The notes under the pieces are model-generated. The model ran no database searches and was not told the origin of the DNA. It saw only the letters and a list, made by a program, of their open reading frames with translations. From Plastoroseomonas hellenica (lineage in GTDB: Bacteria > Pseudomonadota > Alphaproteobacteria > Acetobacterales > Acetobacteraceae), in NCBI RefSeq assembly GCF_018129085.1, contig NZ_JAAGBB010000008.1:116796-180795 (forward strand): DNA of 64,000 nucleotides, in the 5' to 3' direction. This document shows, piece after piece, positions 10,344 through 19,332 of this stretch. Made by a program: the position numbers and the translations under genes. The number at the start of each line of letters is the position of its first letter. Within the stretch, counting starts at the first letter, position 1.

Positions 10344-11312
10344 ATGGAGCGGGGCGAGGCTGACGGGTTGGGCGCGGATAGGAACGGGACGCTGCATTGC
10401 TTGATCGTTGGTGGGGGACCGGCCGGGCTGACGGCGGCCCTCTACCTCGCCCGGTTCCAGCGGCGGTTTCTGCTCGCGGATAGCGGCCATCCCCGGGCAG
10501 CCAGTATTCCGGTCAGCCACAACATCCCCTTCTTCCCGGAGGGTATTTCGGGTCTCCGTGTGCTGGAACTGCAGCAGGCGCATCTGCGTCGGTACCGATC
10601 GCGCCCGGTCACAGCCACCGTCACCCGTCTCGAACGGCGGGAAGATGCATTTCACGCCACGCTGGAAGATCCCGGTGGTGGGCGGCGAACGATTGAGGCG
10701 CGCAGGGTGATCCTCGCCACCGGCGCGGTTGACGTGGAGCCCGATCTGCCGGATCTCCCCGATGCAGTTCGGCGGGGGCTGGTACGGTACTGCCCGATCT
10801 GCGACGGCTTCGAGGCCCGCGGTCGACGCATCGCGGTGATCGGCCACGGCGACCAGGGCCTCGGCGAGGCGGTATTTATCGCCAGGACCTATTCGAACGA
10901 CGTCAGCCTGCTGACGCTCGGCACCCCCATGGCGTTGACCGCCGAGCAGCGCTCCCAGGCGGCCCGGCATGGCATCACCGTTCTGGAAGCACCGGTCCGC
11001 AGGCTTCTCATGGAGGACGGCCGGATATTGGCGCTCCACACGGGCGAGGGCGTCGAGCATCGCTTTGACCTGCTCTATTCCGCGCTCGGCCTGACGTTAC
11101 CGAATACGCTGGCCCGCTCGTTGGGCGCCCGATGCAATGACGCTGGCGCGCTGTTTGTGGATGACCATAACCAGACGAGCGTTCCTGGGCTCTACGCAGC
11201 CGGCGCCATCGTGCACGGGTTGGACCAGGTGGTGATCGCGATGGGGCATGCAGCCGTGGCCGCGACGCATGTTCATAACCGGTGCGATTTGCCGTTCGTC
11301 GACGAACGATGA
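10344..11312 (+). CDS. thioredoxin reductase-like NAD(P)/FAD oxidoreductase
   Basis: A 322 aa two-dinucleotide-fold flavoprotein. The FAD-binding GGGPAG motif lies near residue 25, the redox-active dithiol is present as YCPICDGFEARGRRIAVIGH, where CPIC takes the place of the usual CATC or CPYC, and the second nucleotide fold follows directly. The C-terminal FAD motif reads GLYAAGAIVHGLDQVV. This matches the short thioredoxin-reductase-like family in which one subunit has both domains. The physiological partner is unknown. It may reduce a thioredoxin-like protein, and no thioredoxin gene is adjacent. The ATG at 10344 follows GGAGAACGGCG. A long antisense frame across this gene is a G+C artefact. 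Confidence 0.88.
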   Translation: MERGEADGLGADRNGTLHCLIVGGGPAGLTAALYLARFQRRFLLADSGHPRAASIPVSHNIPFFPEGISGLRVLELQQAHLRRYRSRPVTATVTRLERREDAFHATLEDPGGGRRTIEARRVILATGAVDVEPDLPDLPDAVRRGLVRYCPICDGFEARGRRIAVIGHGDQGLGEAVFIARTYSNDVSLLTLGTPMALTAEQRSQAARHGITVLEAPVRRLLMEDGRILALHTGEGVEHRFDLLYSALGLTLPNTLARSLGARCNDAGALFVDDHNQTSVPGLYAAGAIVHGLDQVVIAMGHAAVAATHVHNRCDLPFVDER

Positions 11313-11706
11313 CCCCGTGACTGCGTTTGCCAATCAAGGCGCCGCCAGAACGCGGTGGCACATCCGATGCTCGTGACGCTCGCTGTGCCGCGCCTCAGCC
11401 CGGCCGATGCGGACAGGGCGCAGGCGCGCAGGCTCAAGCAGGACGGACGGCTCTTCGGCGCCGTTGAGCCCGTGACGTCGCGAACTTCGTCAGGGGATGA
11501 TGGGCGGGCACTGCGGTTGCACGGAACGCGATCCCGTCAGGCTTCATGTCGGTGATGTTGTCGGCGAACTAGTCCGGAATCTCGCCGCGGACATTCTGAC
11601 GGAACTTCCCTGGCGGCGGGCATCTTGGGCAACACGTGGCCGCCTCCGCGCGTTGACCTGCCGCTTCGGGCGGCGATGGCAGGGTACGAGCTCAGGAGGA
11701 CGGGGC
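11313..11706. other. intergenic, no supported gene
   Basis: The frame of the next gene is open from 11497, but this upstream part has no protein-like sequence. Nothing else was seen. Confidence 0.5.
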
Positions 11707-13497
11707 ATGGCCGAAACTGTCGGCGACTTCTTCTGGCAGCGCTTGGCAGAGTGGGGCGTACGCCGTGTCTTCGGCTATCCGGGCGATGGCATCAATGGCC
11801 TCCTCGGCGCCCTCGACCGAGCGCAAGAGCGCGTTACATTCGTCCAAGCCCGCCACGAGGAGATGGCGGCCTTCATGGCCGGCGCGCACTCCAAGTTCAC
11901 CGGGGAGGTCGGCGTCTGCGTCGCGACCTCCGGTCCCGGCGCGATCCATCTGCTCAACGGTCTTTATGACGCCCGGCTGGATCACACACCGGTCTTGGCG
12001 ATCGTCGGGCAGCAGGCACGCGCGGCGCTTGGCAGCCACTACCAGCAGGAGGTCGATCTCCACAGCCTCTTTAAGGACGTGGCAGGAGCCTTCGTGCAGC
12101 AGGTCACGGTGCCGGAGCAGGTGCGCCACCTGATCGACCGCGCCATGCGGACATGCATGGCGGAGCGCCGAGTTGCCTGCATCATCGTCCCCAATGACGT
12201 GCAGGAACTGGATGCGGTTCCGGTTCCAGCGCATGCGCACGGCACCGCGCACTCCGGTGTGGGATATGAGCGACCGGTCGTCCTGCCCGAAACCGGGCAG
12301 CTGCGGCGCGCGGCCGATGTCCTCAACTCCGGCAGCAAAGTCGCCATGCTCGTCGGCGCCGGAGCGCTGCACGCGACGGACGCAGTCATGGCCGTCGCGG
12401 ACGCGCTCGGGGCGGGGGTCGCCAAAGCTCTGCTCGGCAAGGCGGCCGTCTCCGACGACATCCCTTGGGTGACCGGTTCGATCGGCCTGCTCGGCACGGA
12501 GCCTAGCTGGGAGATGATGCAGGCATGCGACACGCTGCTGATGGTTGGCAGCGGCTTTCCGTACTCCGAGTTTCTGCCGAGAGAGGGCCAAGCCCGGGGC
12601 GTTCAGATCGACATCAAGGCAGATATGCTCAGCCTCCGCTATCCGATGGAGGTCAACTTGCACGGGGATAGCCAGGCGACGCTGGAAGCGTTGCTTCCTC
12701 TCCTTCAGCCGAAGAAGGACCGCGCCTGGCGGCAGGGGATCGAGAAGAGTGTCTCTGCGTGGTGGGAGAAGCTCGAGGCACGCGCGATGCAGCCCGCTGA
12801 GCCGTTGAACCCGCAGCGGGTCTTCTGGGAGCTCTCGCCGCGTCTTCCCGAGGGCTGCATCATTGCAGGGGACAGCGGCTCGCACACCAACTGGTACGCG
12901 CGGGACGTGAAGCTCCGGCGTGGAATGATGGCCTCTTTGTCCGGCGGCCTGGCAACTATGGGGTCTGGAGTGCCCTACGCCATCGCAGCCAAATTCGCTT
13001 ACCCGGACAGGCCGGTGCTGGCCATCTGCGGCGATGGCGCGATGCAGATGAACGGGATGGCGGAGCTCATTACCATCGCCAAGTATTGGGGGACCTGGGC
13101 CGATCCGAGACTGATCGTGCTCGTGGTGAACAACCGCGACCTCTGTCAGGTCACCTGGGAGCAGCGGGCGCTCGCCGGTGATCCGAAGTTCCTTGGCTCG
13201 CAGAGCATCCCGGACGTGCCGTATCATCGTTTTGCGGAGCTGATCGGACTGCAGGGTATCTTTGCCGACTCGCCCGATGATATCGCCGCGGCCTGGGATC
13301 AGGCGTTCTCCGCCAATCGGCCGGTCGTCCTGGAGGCGTACACCGACCCCAACGTCCCTCCGCTGCCGCCGCACATCACCCTGAAGCAGGCAAAGGCGTT
13401 CCTCTCCTCGCTGGCGCGCGAGCCCGAGCGGGGCAGTGTGATCCGAAACACCGCCCGAGATCTGATCGCGACCATTTTGCCGGGTCGGTCAAGCTGA
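11707..13497 (+). CDS. thiamine-diphosphate enzyme, pyruvate oxidase/dehydrogenase-like
   Basis: A 596 aa enzyme of the acetolactate synthase/pyruvate oxidase superfamily. The N-terminal pyrimidine-binding domain has the catalytic glutamate in QARHEEMAAFMAGAHSKFTG. The central domain is a nucleotide-binding Rossmann-type region, and the C-terminal domain has the ThDP motif ICGDGAMQMNGMAELITIAK followed by the NN pair (LVVNNRDLCQVTWEQRA). The N-terminal block VFGYPGDGINGLLGAL is typical of PoxB-like thiamine enzymes rather than biosynthetic acetolactate synthase. Likely reaction: decarboxylation of pyruvate or a related 2-oxo acid; substrate not provable. The start at 11707 was chosen for AGGAGGACGGGGC in front of the ATG. 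It is a stand-alone gene. Confidence 0.88.
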   Translation: MAETVGDFFWQRLAEWGVRRVFGYPGDGINGLLGALDRAQERVTFVQARHEEMAAFMAGAHSKFTGEVGVCVATSGPGAIHLLNGLYDARLDHTPVLAIVGQQARAALGSHYQQEVDLHSLFKDVAGAFVQQVTVPEQVRHLIDRAMRTCMAERRVACIIVPNDVQELDAVPVPAHAHGTAHSGVGYERPVVLPETGQLRRAADVLNSGSKVAMLVGAGALHATDAVMAVADALGAGVAKALLGKAAVSDDIPWVTGSIGLLGTEPSWEMMQACDTLLMVGSGFPYSEFLPREGQARGVQIDIKADMLSLRYPMEVNLHGDSQATLEALLPLLQPKKDRAWRQGIEKSVSAWWEKLEARAMQPAEPLNPQRVFWELSPRLPEGCIIAGDSGSHTNWYARDVKLRRGMMASLSGGLATMGSGVPYAIAAKFAYPDRPVLAICGDGAMQMNGMAELITIAKYWGTWADPRLIVLVVNNRDLCQVTWEQRALAGDPKFLGSQSIPDVPYHRFAELIGLQGIFADSPDDIAAAWDQAFSANRPVVLEAYTDPNVPPLPPHITLKQAKAFLSSLAREPERGSVIRNTARDLIATILPGRSS

Positions 13498-13613
13498 AAG
13501 AAACCGCTCATAGCCTTCGCGCGGGCGATGCAGGGGCGAAGAGGCCACGTCCGTATCGATGTCGGGGCGTGCTCGGCGAGAGAGAAAAGCTCGTCGCAGC
13601 TGATGTCGCAGTC

Positions 13614-13982
13614 TCAGGTGATCAAGGCCTTCAACTCGGCTTTCAACGATGCTTCAGAGACCGGCTTGGTCAGCACCCGACACCCCTTGAAGCGCCGGGG
13701 CAGGTCGTCTTCGCTGTACCCGGTGAAGAATGCGAAAGGGGTCGCTTCCTCCAGCAGTCGATCCGCCACGGCGACGCTGCTCTCGTGACCGAGTATAGTA
13801 TCGAGCAGGACCGCGTCGGGAGTCTCCGCATCCAGTGCAGCGAGCGCGCCGGCGACCGATCCGACTGGTCCGAGCGCGCGGTAGCCGAGCTCCCGAACTG
13901 CGCGCGAGAGCGCTTCGGCGATCAGCCATTCGTCTTCGACCACGAGGACTGTCGGAGCATCGGTGCGAGGCTCAGCAAACAT
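13614..13982 (-). CDS. single-domain response regulator
   Basis: A 122 aa receiver domain and nothing else. Acidic pocket VVEDE, phospho-acceptor D61 in VLLDTILG, conserved T/S region in FFTGYS and lysine in LTKPVS. There is no output domain, so it should act by phospho-transfer or protein contact. It belongs to the same subfamily as three other receivers in this window (39414, 42492, 47146), all with the GP-x-x-x-V-x-x-A and ADxL blocks. The ATG at 13982 has TGAGGAACACGCC before it. No kinase is adjacent. Confidence 0.9.
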   Translation of the reverse strand: MFAEPRTDAPTVLVVEDEWLIAEALSRAVRELGYRALGPVGSVAGALAALDAETPDAVLLDTILGHESSVAVADRLLEEATPFAFFTGYSEDDLPRRFKGCRVLTKPVSEASLKAELKALIT

Positions 13983-14500
13983 GGCGTGTTCCTCAAAAAG
14001 TCGGCTTTGCCGAGTGGCCTACTGCGGCGTTCGCGATTCCCCGGTCCCGCTGCAGAGCCTCTCGGAAGTTCGCGGCGTCCTCGCCAATCCGCGGCTGCAT
14101 ACTCGGCCTCGGAGCCAGAGGGGTAATGGCTGAAAAGCCGAGGGGCCGGCAGGGTAGCACGAAGTTCCGGCATTCTAGTCCACAAGGCCGGAGGGGAGAT
14201 CTGCCCGGCATCCGGATCTCACGTCCGGCGCTCCCAATGCGAACGCCCAGTGAGAGGCGCCGGTCGTATCCGCCGGCGTTCGGGCCTGGAGGTTGGCGGC
14301 GCCGCTCCTGATTATCGTCGCAACGTCGAGATGCCGCATCGGGCCAATGTCGCGTCATCGCCCTGCGATGCCGCGGTGCGGCAACAGTGGCGATGAGATC
14401 CTTAAGGGATGGGGTAGGGCGCCAGGCACCGGCACTCGGCGCGCCCCATCATAGCGGAGGCGAGCGCCTCCCCTCTGCTTCCGCTGAATACGAGTTCAGT
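13983..14500. other. intergenic, no supported gene
   Basis: This lies upstream of the receiver gene and downstream of the zinc-ribbon gene. Open frames on both strands lack start signals and protein-like sequence. Confidence 0.5.
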
Positions 14501-14725
14501 CTAGCGGCTTCCGCCCCCAGGCGTGGCCGGAGGCGCCGTCAGCCGCGGATCTTCGGGCCAAACCGGCAGCTGCGCCCCGCAGTACAGGCACGCATAAGCG
14601 TACCCTTTGGATTGGCTCTGGCCGGAAAGCTCGCTGAGCGTCCTGCCGCCCGCATCAGCTTCGGCGCTGCCTGGCTTCGTCCGCCCAGCAGGGGCGCTGC
14701 ACTTCGGACACACGGCCTCCGGCAT
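14501..14725 (-). CDS. small zinc-ribbon protein
   Basis: A 74 aa protein with two CxxC knuckles, CPKC near the N-terminus and CLYC near residue 46, separated by a polar, serine-rich linker. This is the classical spacing of a zinc ribbon. The C-terminal tail is proline/glycine-rich. The ATG at 14725 follows CAGGAGAACAGACG, a strong ribosome binding site. Function is unknown; zinc ribbons of this size may bind nucleic acid or protein. Confidence 0.7.
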   Translation of the reverse strand: MPEAVCPKCSAPAGRTKPGSAEADAGGRTLSELSGQSQSKGYAYACLYCGAQLPVWPEDPRLTAPPATPGGGSR

Positions 14726-15168
14726 CGTCTGTTCTCCTGCGGCGGCGCGACATCAGCACCGGAAACCCAAGCGAGTGGAACGGGCGGCGGTTGCGGGTTC
14801 ACGGTGACCTGATCGAGACCAGGGTCGATCGGCGGCAAACACAATGCTCATGCCGTCAGTGGCAATCGGCATGTCGCCTCGCCTCGCCTCGCCCCGCGGA
14901 ATCACTCGGAGCTCCGATAGCATGCTGGCGTGCCGTTCGGAGGCGCGCATGACGCTCCGTAGAGCGCTGCAGAGTGTCTCGGCGGCGATGTAGTCAATTG
15001 AGCCGCTTGCCGACGCTGCGCATGGCGGTCAGGGGTTGGTGCGGCACGAGATGGCGGCCACGCGCGATAAGATCTGTGGAAGGAAGCGGGACGCTTAGGA
15101 CCGCCGCGGCCGTCGCTGAACCGCCAGCGGCTTATCGCTCCATGTCTAGGGCGCCCATGCCGGCTGGC
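14726..15168. other. intergenic with a short tandem repeat
   Basis: No supported gene. It contains three tandem copies of CGCCT (14875-14889) followed by a near copy. Confidence 0.5.
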
Positions 15169-15570
15169 TCATGCGCTTGGGTCGGGTGCCTGCTTGGGAG
15201 ACCGTGCCGCCCGGTCCAGCTCCGATCGCATCACCCGCAGCACCTCCTTGATCGTGTAGGGCTTGCGAATGACGGGCAAACCGCCGCCGACGCGCGCAAG
15301 CGTCGATTCGAGCGGAAGCGAACTGAGAATGATAACCGGAATAGCGTTCAGCACGGGATCCTCGCGCATCATCTCCAGCATCGCGGGGCCGCTCATCACG
15401 GGCATCATCATGTCCAGGAGCACGATGTCGGCCAGCGGCTGCTCCGCCAAGCGGGCAAGAGCCTGCTTCCCGTTCGACGCGATGGATACGACGAACCCGG
15501 CGTCCTGCAGAGCCGCCTCGAGGGCCATTGCGATCAGAGGTTCGTCTTCGACGACCAGGACGAGGGTCAT
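15169..15570 (-). CDS. receiver protein of the KaiC operon
   Basis: A 133 aa CheY-like single receiver. Acidic pocket VVEDE, phospho-acceptor D53 in the classical LLDMMMPVMSG block, lysine in IRKPYT. It is closer to mainstream CheY/OmpR receivers than to the four HWE-type receivers elsewhere in the window. Its ATG overlaps the KaiC stop codon (ATGA, 15567-15570), so it is translationally coupled as the last gene of the kinase-KaiC-receiver operon. The likely phosphate donor is the kinase two genes upstream. With no output domain, its target is unknown. The short C-terminal tail is charged and proline-containing. Confidence 0.9.
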   Translation of the reverse strand: MTLVLVVEDEPLIAMALEAALQDAGFVVSIASNGKQALARLAEQPLADIVLLDMMMPVMSGPAMLEMMREDPVLNAIPVIILSSLPLESTLARVGGGLPVIRKPYTIKEVLRVMRSELDRAARSPKQAPDPSA

Positions 15571-17036
15571 GTGCCCTCCCGCGCGGTCGGACTGCCGCTG
15601 CGTTCAGCGCTCCCGCTCAGTAGCCGCTGGAGGCCCGTGAATTCGTCCTGCACGACGATGCCGCGGCGGTCCTGGATGACGAACTGGCGAATGCCAGGGT
15701 CGAACCCGCTGTCGCGCAACTTGAGGATGGCGAGTAGGCGGCGGGCGCGGGAATCATGCTCGACGTACCGGAGGGCGATGAGGTTCTCGACCAGGGACGA
15801 AATACCGGTGACTGGCATCTCGACACTGGATCCGAAGATATCGCGGGTCTCCATGGTGTAGAGCAGCGAAACACCCCGGGCCTTGAGCTCGTTGGTGAGA
15901 ACAGCGAAAAAGCGGCCGATCCGCTCGGGCTCGAGAGACGCTTCGAGGAATCCTCCGAGCCCATCGAGCAAAACGCGTCGCACATGTCGGCGCTCGACCG
16001 CCCGGAGCAGGCGGTGTGCCAACGCGTCCTGAACGTTTTCTCCGCAGGGTTGCCACAGTACCTCCACGGTGCCAGCGTCCACCGCGCTCTTCAGGTCCAC
16101 TCCGAGACTCGCTGCTTTCTGCAGGAGCCGCGGCGGCGTTTCGTAGAAGCCGAAGATCAAGCCTGGCTCCGTCGGCCGCGACTGGCCAATGAAGTGCACT
16201 CCGAGGCTCGTCTTGCCGACGCCCGAGGGTCCGACGATGCCTGTGATCGTCGCTTCGGGAAGGCCACCGAGGAGCATTGCGTCCAGCCCCTCGACGCCCG
16301 TCGATATTTTGTCGGGCCATGCCTGATCTGCATGCGTCATCTCGTGGTAGGCGACTTCTATACGTGGATAGATCACGAGACCGGCGTCAGTGATGCGGTA
16401 GGTGTGGCGACCCGGCATGAAGTCACTGCCGCGATGCTTGCGCACCCAGAGCGCGCGCTCGATACGCGAGCCCCTTTGCGTCTCGCCGAGCTCCAGTATG
16501 CCGTCCACCATGGTGTACTCAGGTGGCACCCTCCGGCCCTTCGCCGTCGTGAGTAGGAAAGTGGTGCAGTCCTGCAGAGCGCTTTGGGTTTGAAGCTCTT
16601 GGATGAAGGTCTTGAACTCAGTATCCGATGCAGCGCTGTCCTGCGCAGCGACCAATCCGTCCAGGACCAGCACCGTAGCCTGGTGCGCAACGATATCGCG
16701 TCGCAGAAGGGTGATCAGACCTTGAAGGCCCTCGCTCTGCAGCGCACCGAAGCCGCTGATGTACGAGATCTGATTGAAGAGGCGATCGGGCTCAAAGAAG
16801 CTCATGGTGCCGAGATTCAGCAGCATGCGCGCGTGCGTCTCCGACAGCAGAGTGACGTAGAGGACGCGCCCGCCTCCCACCGCGTGATGATAGCTAATCT
16901 GGTTTGCGAGGGTCGTTTTGCCGACGCCCGGGGTGCCCTGCAGGATATGAATGCCGCCGCGGGCGAAGCCGCCATGCAGGATCGCGTCCAGACCTTGAAC
17001 GCCGCTCGGCACCCTCTCAATCCGATTTAGCGTCAT
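15567..17036 (-). CDS. KaiC-like double-domain ATPase
   Basis: A 489 aa protein with two RecA/KaiC domains, CI about residues 5-230 and CII about 243-470. Walker A motifs are GTPGVGKT (34-41) and GPSGVGKT (269-276). Where KaiC has the catalytic Glu-Glu pair, this protein has SET (66-67 region) and YET (298-300), keeping one glutamate in each half. Where KaiC carries the autophosphorylated Ser431-Thr432, the aligned segment reads GISSLVENLIALRYVE, with S413-S414, so autophosphorylation is possible. No KaiA or KaiB gene is present. It lies directly between a histidine kinase (no gap) and a receiver (4-base overlap), suggesting an ATP- or time-dependent signalling module. Clock function is not implied. 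Confidence 0.93.
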   Translation of the reverse strand: MTLNRIERVPSGVQGLDAILHGGFARGGIHILQGTPGVGKTTLANQISYHHAVGGGRVLYVTLLSETHARMLLNLGTMSFFEPDRLFNQISYISGFGALQSEGLQGLITLLRRDIVAHQATVLVLDGLVAAQDSAASDTEFKTFIQELQTQSALQDCTTFLLTTAKGRRVPPEYTMVDGILELGETQRGSRIERALWVRKHRGSDFMPGRHTYRITDAGLVIYPRIEVAYHEMTHADQAWPDKISTGVEGLDAMLLGGLPEATITGIVGPSGVGKTSLGVHFIGQSRPTEPGLIFGFYETPPRLLQKAASLGVDLKSAVDAGTVEVLWQPCGENVQDALAHRLLRAVERRHVRRVLLDGLGGFLEASLEPERIGRFFAVLTNELKARGVSLLYTMETRDIFGSSVEMPVTGISSLVENLIALRYVEHDSRARRLLAILKLRDSGFDPGIRQFVIQDRRGIVVQDEFTGLQRLLSGSAERSGSPTAREGT

Positions 17037-17834
17037 TTAGACCGCCCCTTCCCGCTCCCCGTCACGTTCGTCCAGCGGCAGATCCACTTCGAAGCTCGCC
17101 CCCTGGCCGGCCTCACTCGACACATGCATCGTCCCGTCCATGGCTCGAACGAGTTGGTTGGATAACCACAGGCCCACACCAAACCCGCCATGTTCCCGGC
17201 GCGTGACGGCGCGTTCGAACCGCTCGAATATTCTCTCTCGGTCCGCCTCGGGAATGCCAATGCCGTTGTCGCGCACCATGAGCCGAGCCCTTTGCCCGTG
17301 GGCGGAGACGCGGATGACGACTGGCGCACCCGCGCCGAACTTAATCGCGTTCGAGACCAGATTTTCGGTGATTTGCTCCAGAGCCATGCGGTCCCATCGG
17401 CCAACCACCCGATCGGCGAGATCGGCCTGGACTTCGCACCGGGCGAGTTGGGCGGCAATGGCCTGTCGGCGAAGAACATCCCGGGCGACTTCGGAGAAGT
17501 CGACGACGGACCGCTCGAGCGTGAGTTGGCCGGAGGTGATGCGGGAGGTGTCCAATAGCGCGGTCGCGCGACGCAGGAACTCCTGAACCGCGACCTGGAG
17601 CAACTCGACGCGGGGTCGCAGAACATGCGGGACGCATCCCCCCGGCTCCTCGATGGCAGCAGCCAAACTCCCGACTTGCATGAGAATCGGCGTCATTGGG
17701 TTACGCAGCTCGTGGGCGGCGATGGCAACGAACTCGTCGCGCGCAAAGACGGCCTCCCGCAGTTCCGCGATGAGGCGGTCCCGGGCGTCCTCCTCGTCAC
17801 TCGGCCCTGCAAAGCCGTGTGCATCCTCAGCCAT
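17037..17834 (-). CDS. soluble sensor histidine kinase of the KaiC operon
   Basis: A 265 aa cytoplasmic HisKA/HATPase_c kinase without a recognisable sensory domain. Only about 30 residues precede the H-box (AAHELRNPM, phospho-acceptor H41). The N-box (NLVSNAIKF), G1 (DNGIGIP) and G2 (GGFGVGLWLSNQLV) are intact. Such a stripped kinase is likely controlled by a partner protein, and KaiC, encoded directly downstream with no intergenic base, is the obvious candidate, as SasA is for cyanobacterial KaiC. The ATG at 17834 has AGGG about nine bases upstream. It is divergently oriented to the DUF3072 gene, and the shared 167-base gap must contain both promoters. Confidence 0.93.
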   Translation of the reverse strand: MAEDAHGFAGPSDEEDARDRLIAELREAVFARDEFVAIAAHELRNPMTPILMQVGSLAAAIEEPGGCVPHVLRPRVELLQVAVQEFLRRATALLDTSRITSGQLTLERSVVDFSEVARDVLRRQAIAAQLARCEVQADLADRVVGRWDRMALEQITENLVSNAIKFGAGAPVVIRVSAHGQRARLMVRDNGIGIPEADRERIFERFERAVTRREHGGFGVGLWLSNQLVRAMDGTMHVSSEAGQGASFEVDLPLDERDGEREGAV

Positions 17835-18001
17835 GCGCTTGCCCTGACATTCCTGCGAGACGCGCGGAGCGGCGAAAGAGTTGCAGACTCGATTGCCGCC
17901 AGTCGGGCAGGCCGTTCACAGGTCCGCTGCGCGCCTGACGAGGGCGCCGCAACCTCGCCTGCGCGGGAACGTTAAGAGAACGCTTCTGGAGGTGATCGGA
18001 C

Positions 18002-18268
18002 ATGACACAAAACAACAGGGCGCCTGGCTTTCGCGAGGGCAATTCGGACCCGAACGCAAATCCCAAAGCCCATCCGGACCCGAACTCGAACGCGGTTAAA
18101 GACCCGGACGACTGGACCACAGGGGACGAGCCGATGACCGGTGCGCAGGCCTCATACCTCAAGACGCTCTGCGAGCAAGCGAAGCAGCCCTTTGATCCCG
18201 GCCTGAGCAAGGCGGAGGCGTCGAATCGAATTGACGAACTGCAGGACATCACCGGACGAGGTGGCTAG
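18002..18268 (+). CDS. DUF3072 protein
   Basis: An 88 aa hydrophilic protein. The N-terminal 45 residues are Asn/Asp/Pro-rich and probably disordered. The C-terminal half PMTGAQASYLKTLCEQAKQP, ending in LSKAEASNRIDELQD, is the DUF3072 signature. The function of the family is not established; in alphaproteobacteria such genes often sit near stress genes, as here. The ATG at 18002 is preceded by GGAGGTGATCGGAC. It is divergent from the kinase-KaiC-receiver operon. Confidence 0.88.
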   Translation: MTQNNRAPGFREGNSDPNANPKAHPDPNSNAVKDPDDWTTGDEPMTGAQASYLKTLCEQAKQPFDPGLSKAEASNRIDELQDITGRGG

Positions 18269-19332
18269 TCGCGGGAGTTCTTCTGCCGTCGCGCGGCTAC
18301 TATCGCCCGTACATTCCGCCTGCCTCTACCTGGGCGGCGTCAGCTTTCGCAGAACACGGGGACAGTGCTGGGCTGGGTCTCCATGATACGGGCTCCTGCT
18401 GAAGCGCCGATATCTTGCGTCCGGGGGCGGGCTCCCGTCTGCTCTATGCATCCTTCTCACTGTCGACCGCGCCGGCTCCGCATGCTGGTCTCGCCGCGGC
18501 TCCAGCACTGGACGCCAAGATGCGCCGCATCGAGGTGACAGCGGCACAACCTGCCCATAACCGATAAGGTGGTCGCGGTGTCCCGCTTCGTGGCGAGCAC
18601 CGCATCCAGCGCTACGGCATCTCAGGGTTGAGATCGCGTCTGTGCCGGCGGTGTGGCGCTCGGACGCGTTGCCCGAGTGCAACGCGCTCCGCTACACGCG
18701 CCGATGCGCGCGAGCGTCTGCCTGTCACCGGAATTGCTGTGCCTCGCGGTCGCGCGATTGCGGGGCTGAATGGCGCCGACACCAGCTTGCGGGCGGGTCG
18801 GCAAGCTCCGACAGCAGGGTCTGGCGGTGCGGCTGCTGCTGGTCGCCGGTGAGCTGGATGCTGCGATGATGGAGCTGGCGATGAGCCCTCCTTCCCGCCG
18901 CGGCCGGACCGGTGCCCAGTGCCGGTTCCACGACTCTCCATTGGCTCCCAAGAGCAAGGGCGTGGCTCAGTACCGAGGCTCTCGCGGGCAGGTCTCTTGC
19001 ATCCGCCTCTGCCGAAATCCGTCTGCTGCGCGCCGCCAGTATTCGCTTCAGGTTTTGAGGACTGCGTGACGACCTTAAGCGTGTGAGCTTGGGTGAACCG
19101 GCTCCGCTGCGATAGGCGGCGAGCAGGGCGGGTCTCACCCGCAGCCACGTCTGCGCAGCAAATCGACGTATTGCCGCGAATTTTCTTGTTCTGCCGATAG
19201 CTGTTCGGGGCGCAGCCGGCCGTGGCTTGAGCGGTGTCCCTGCACGCTGGCGTGCGTGCAGTCTCGGCAACCTGCCCGCTCGTGACGAGGTTCAACGCGC
19301 GGCGCGGTCCTGCGCCTATGCGGGAGGTCCAC
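18269..19332. other. long stretch without a supported gene
   Basis: More than 1 kb. Several open frames exist on both strands, up to 245 codons, but all are Arg/Pro/Ala-rich and lack ribosome sites, as expected of chance frames in G+C-rich DNA. It may hold decayed genes. The last part must contain the Mn-catalase promoter. Confidence 0.5.

Noticed and set aside
11692..13374. A 560-codon antisense frame across the ThDP enzyme
   Set aside because: Shadow of the real gene on the plus strand, no domain.
14875..14894. Short CGCCT tandem repeat as a phase-variable site
   Set aside because: Only three copies in an intergenic region with no reading frame or promoter to modulate.
17960..18001. Possible EcfG-type general-stress promoter before the DUF3072 gene (GGAAC followed by an AT-poor spacer)
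   Set aside because: GGAAC is present but no CGTT-like -10 element lies at the required distance.
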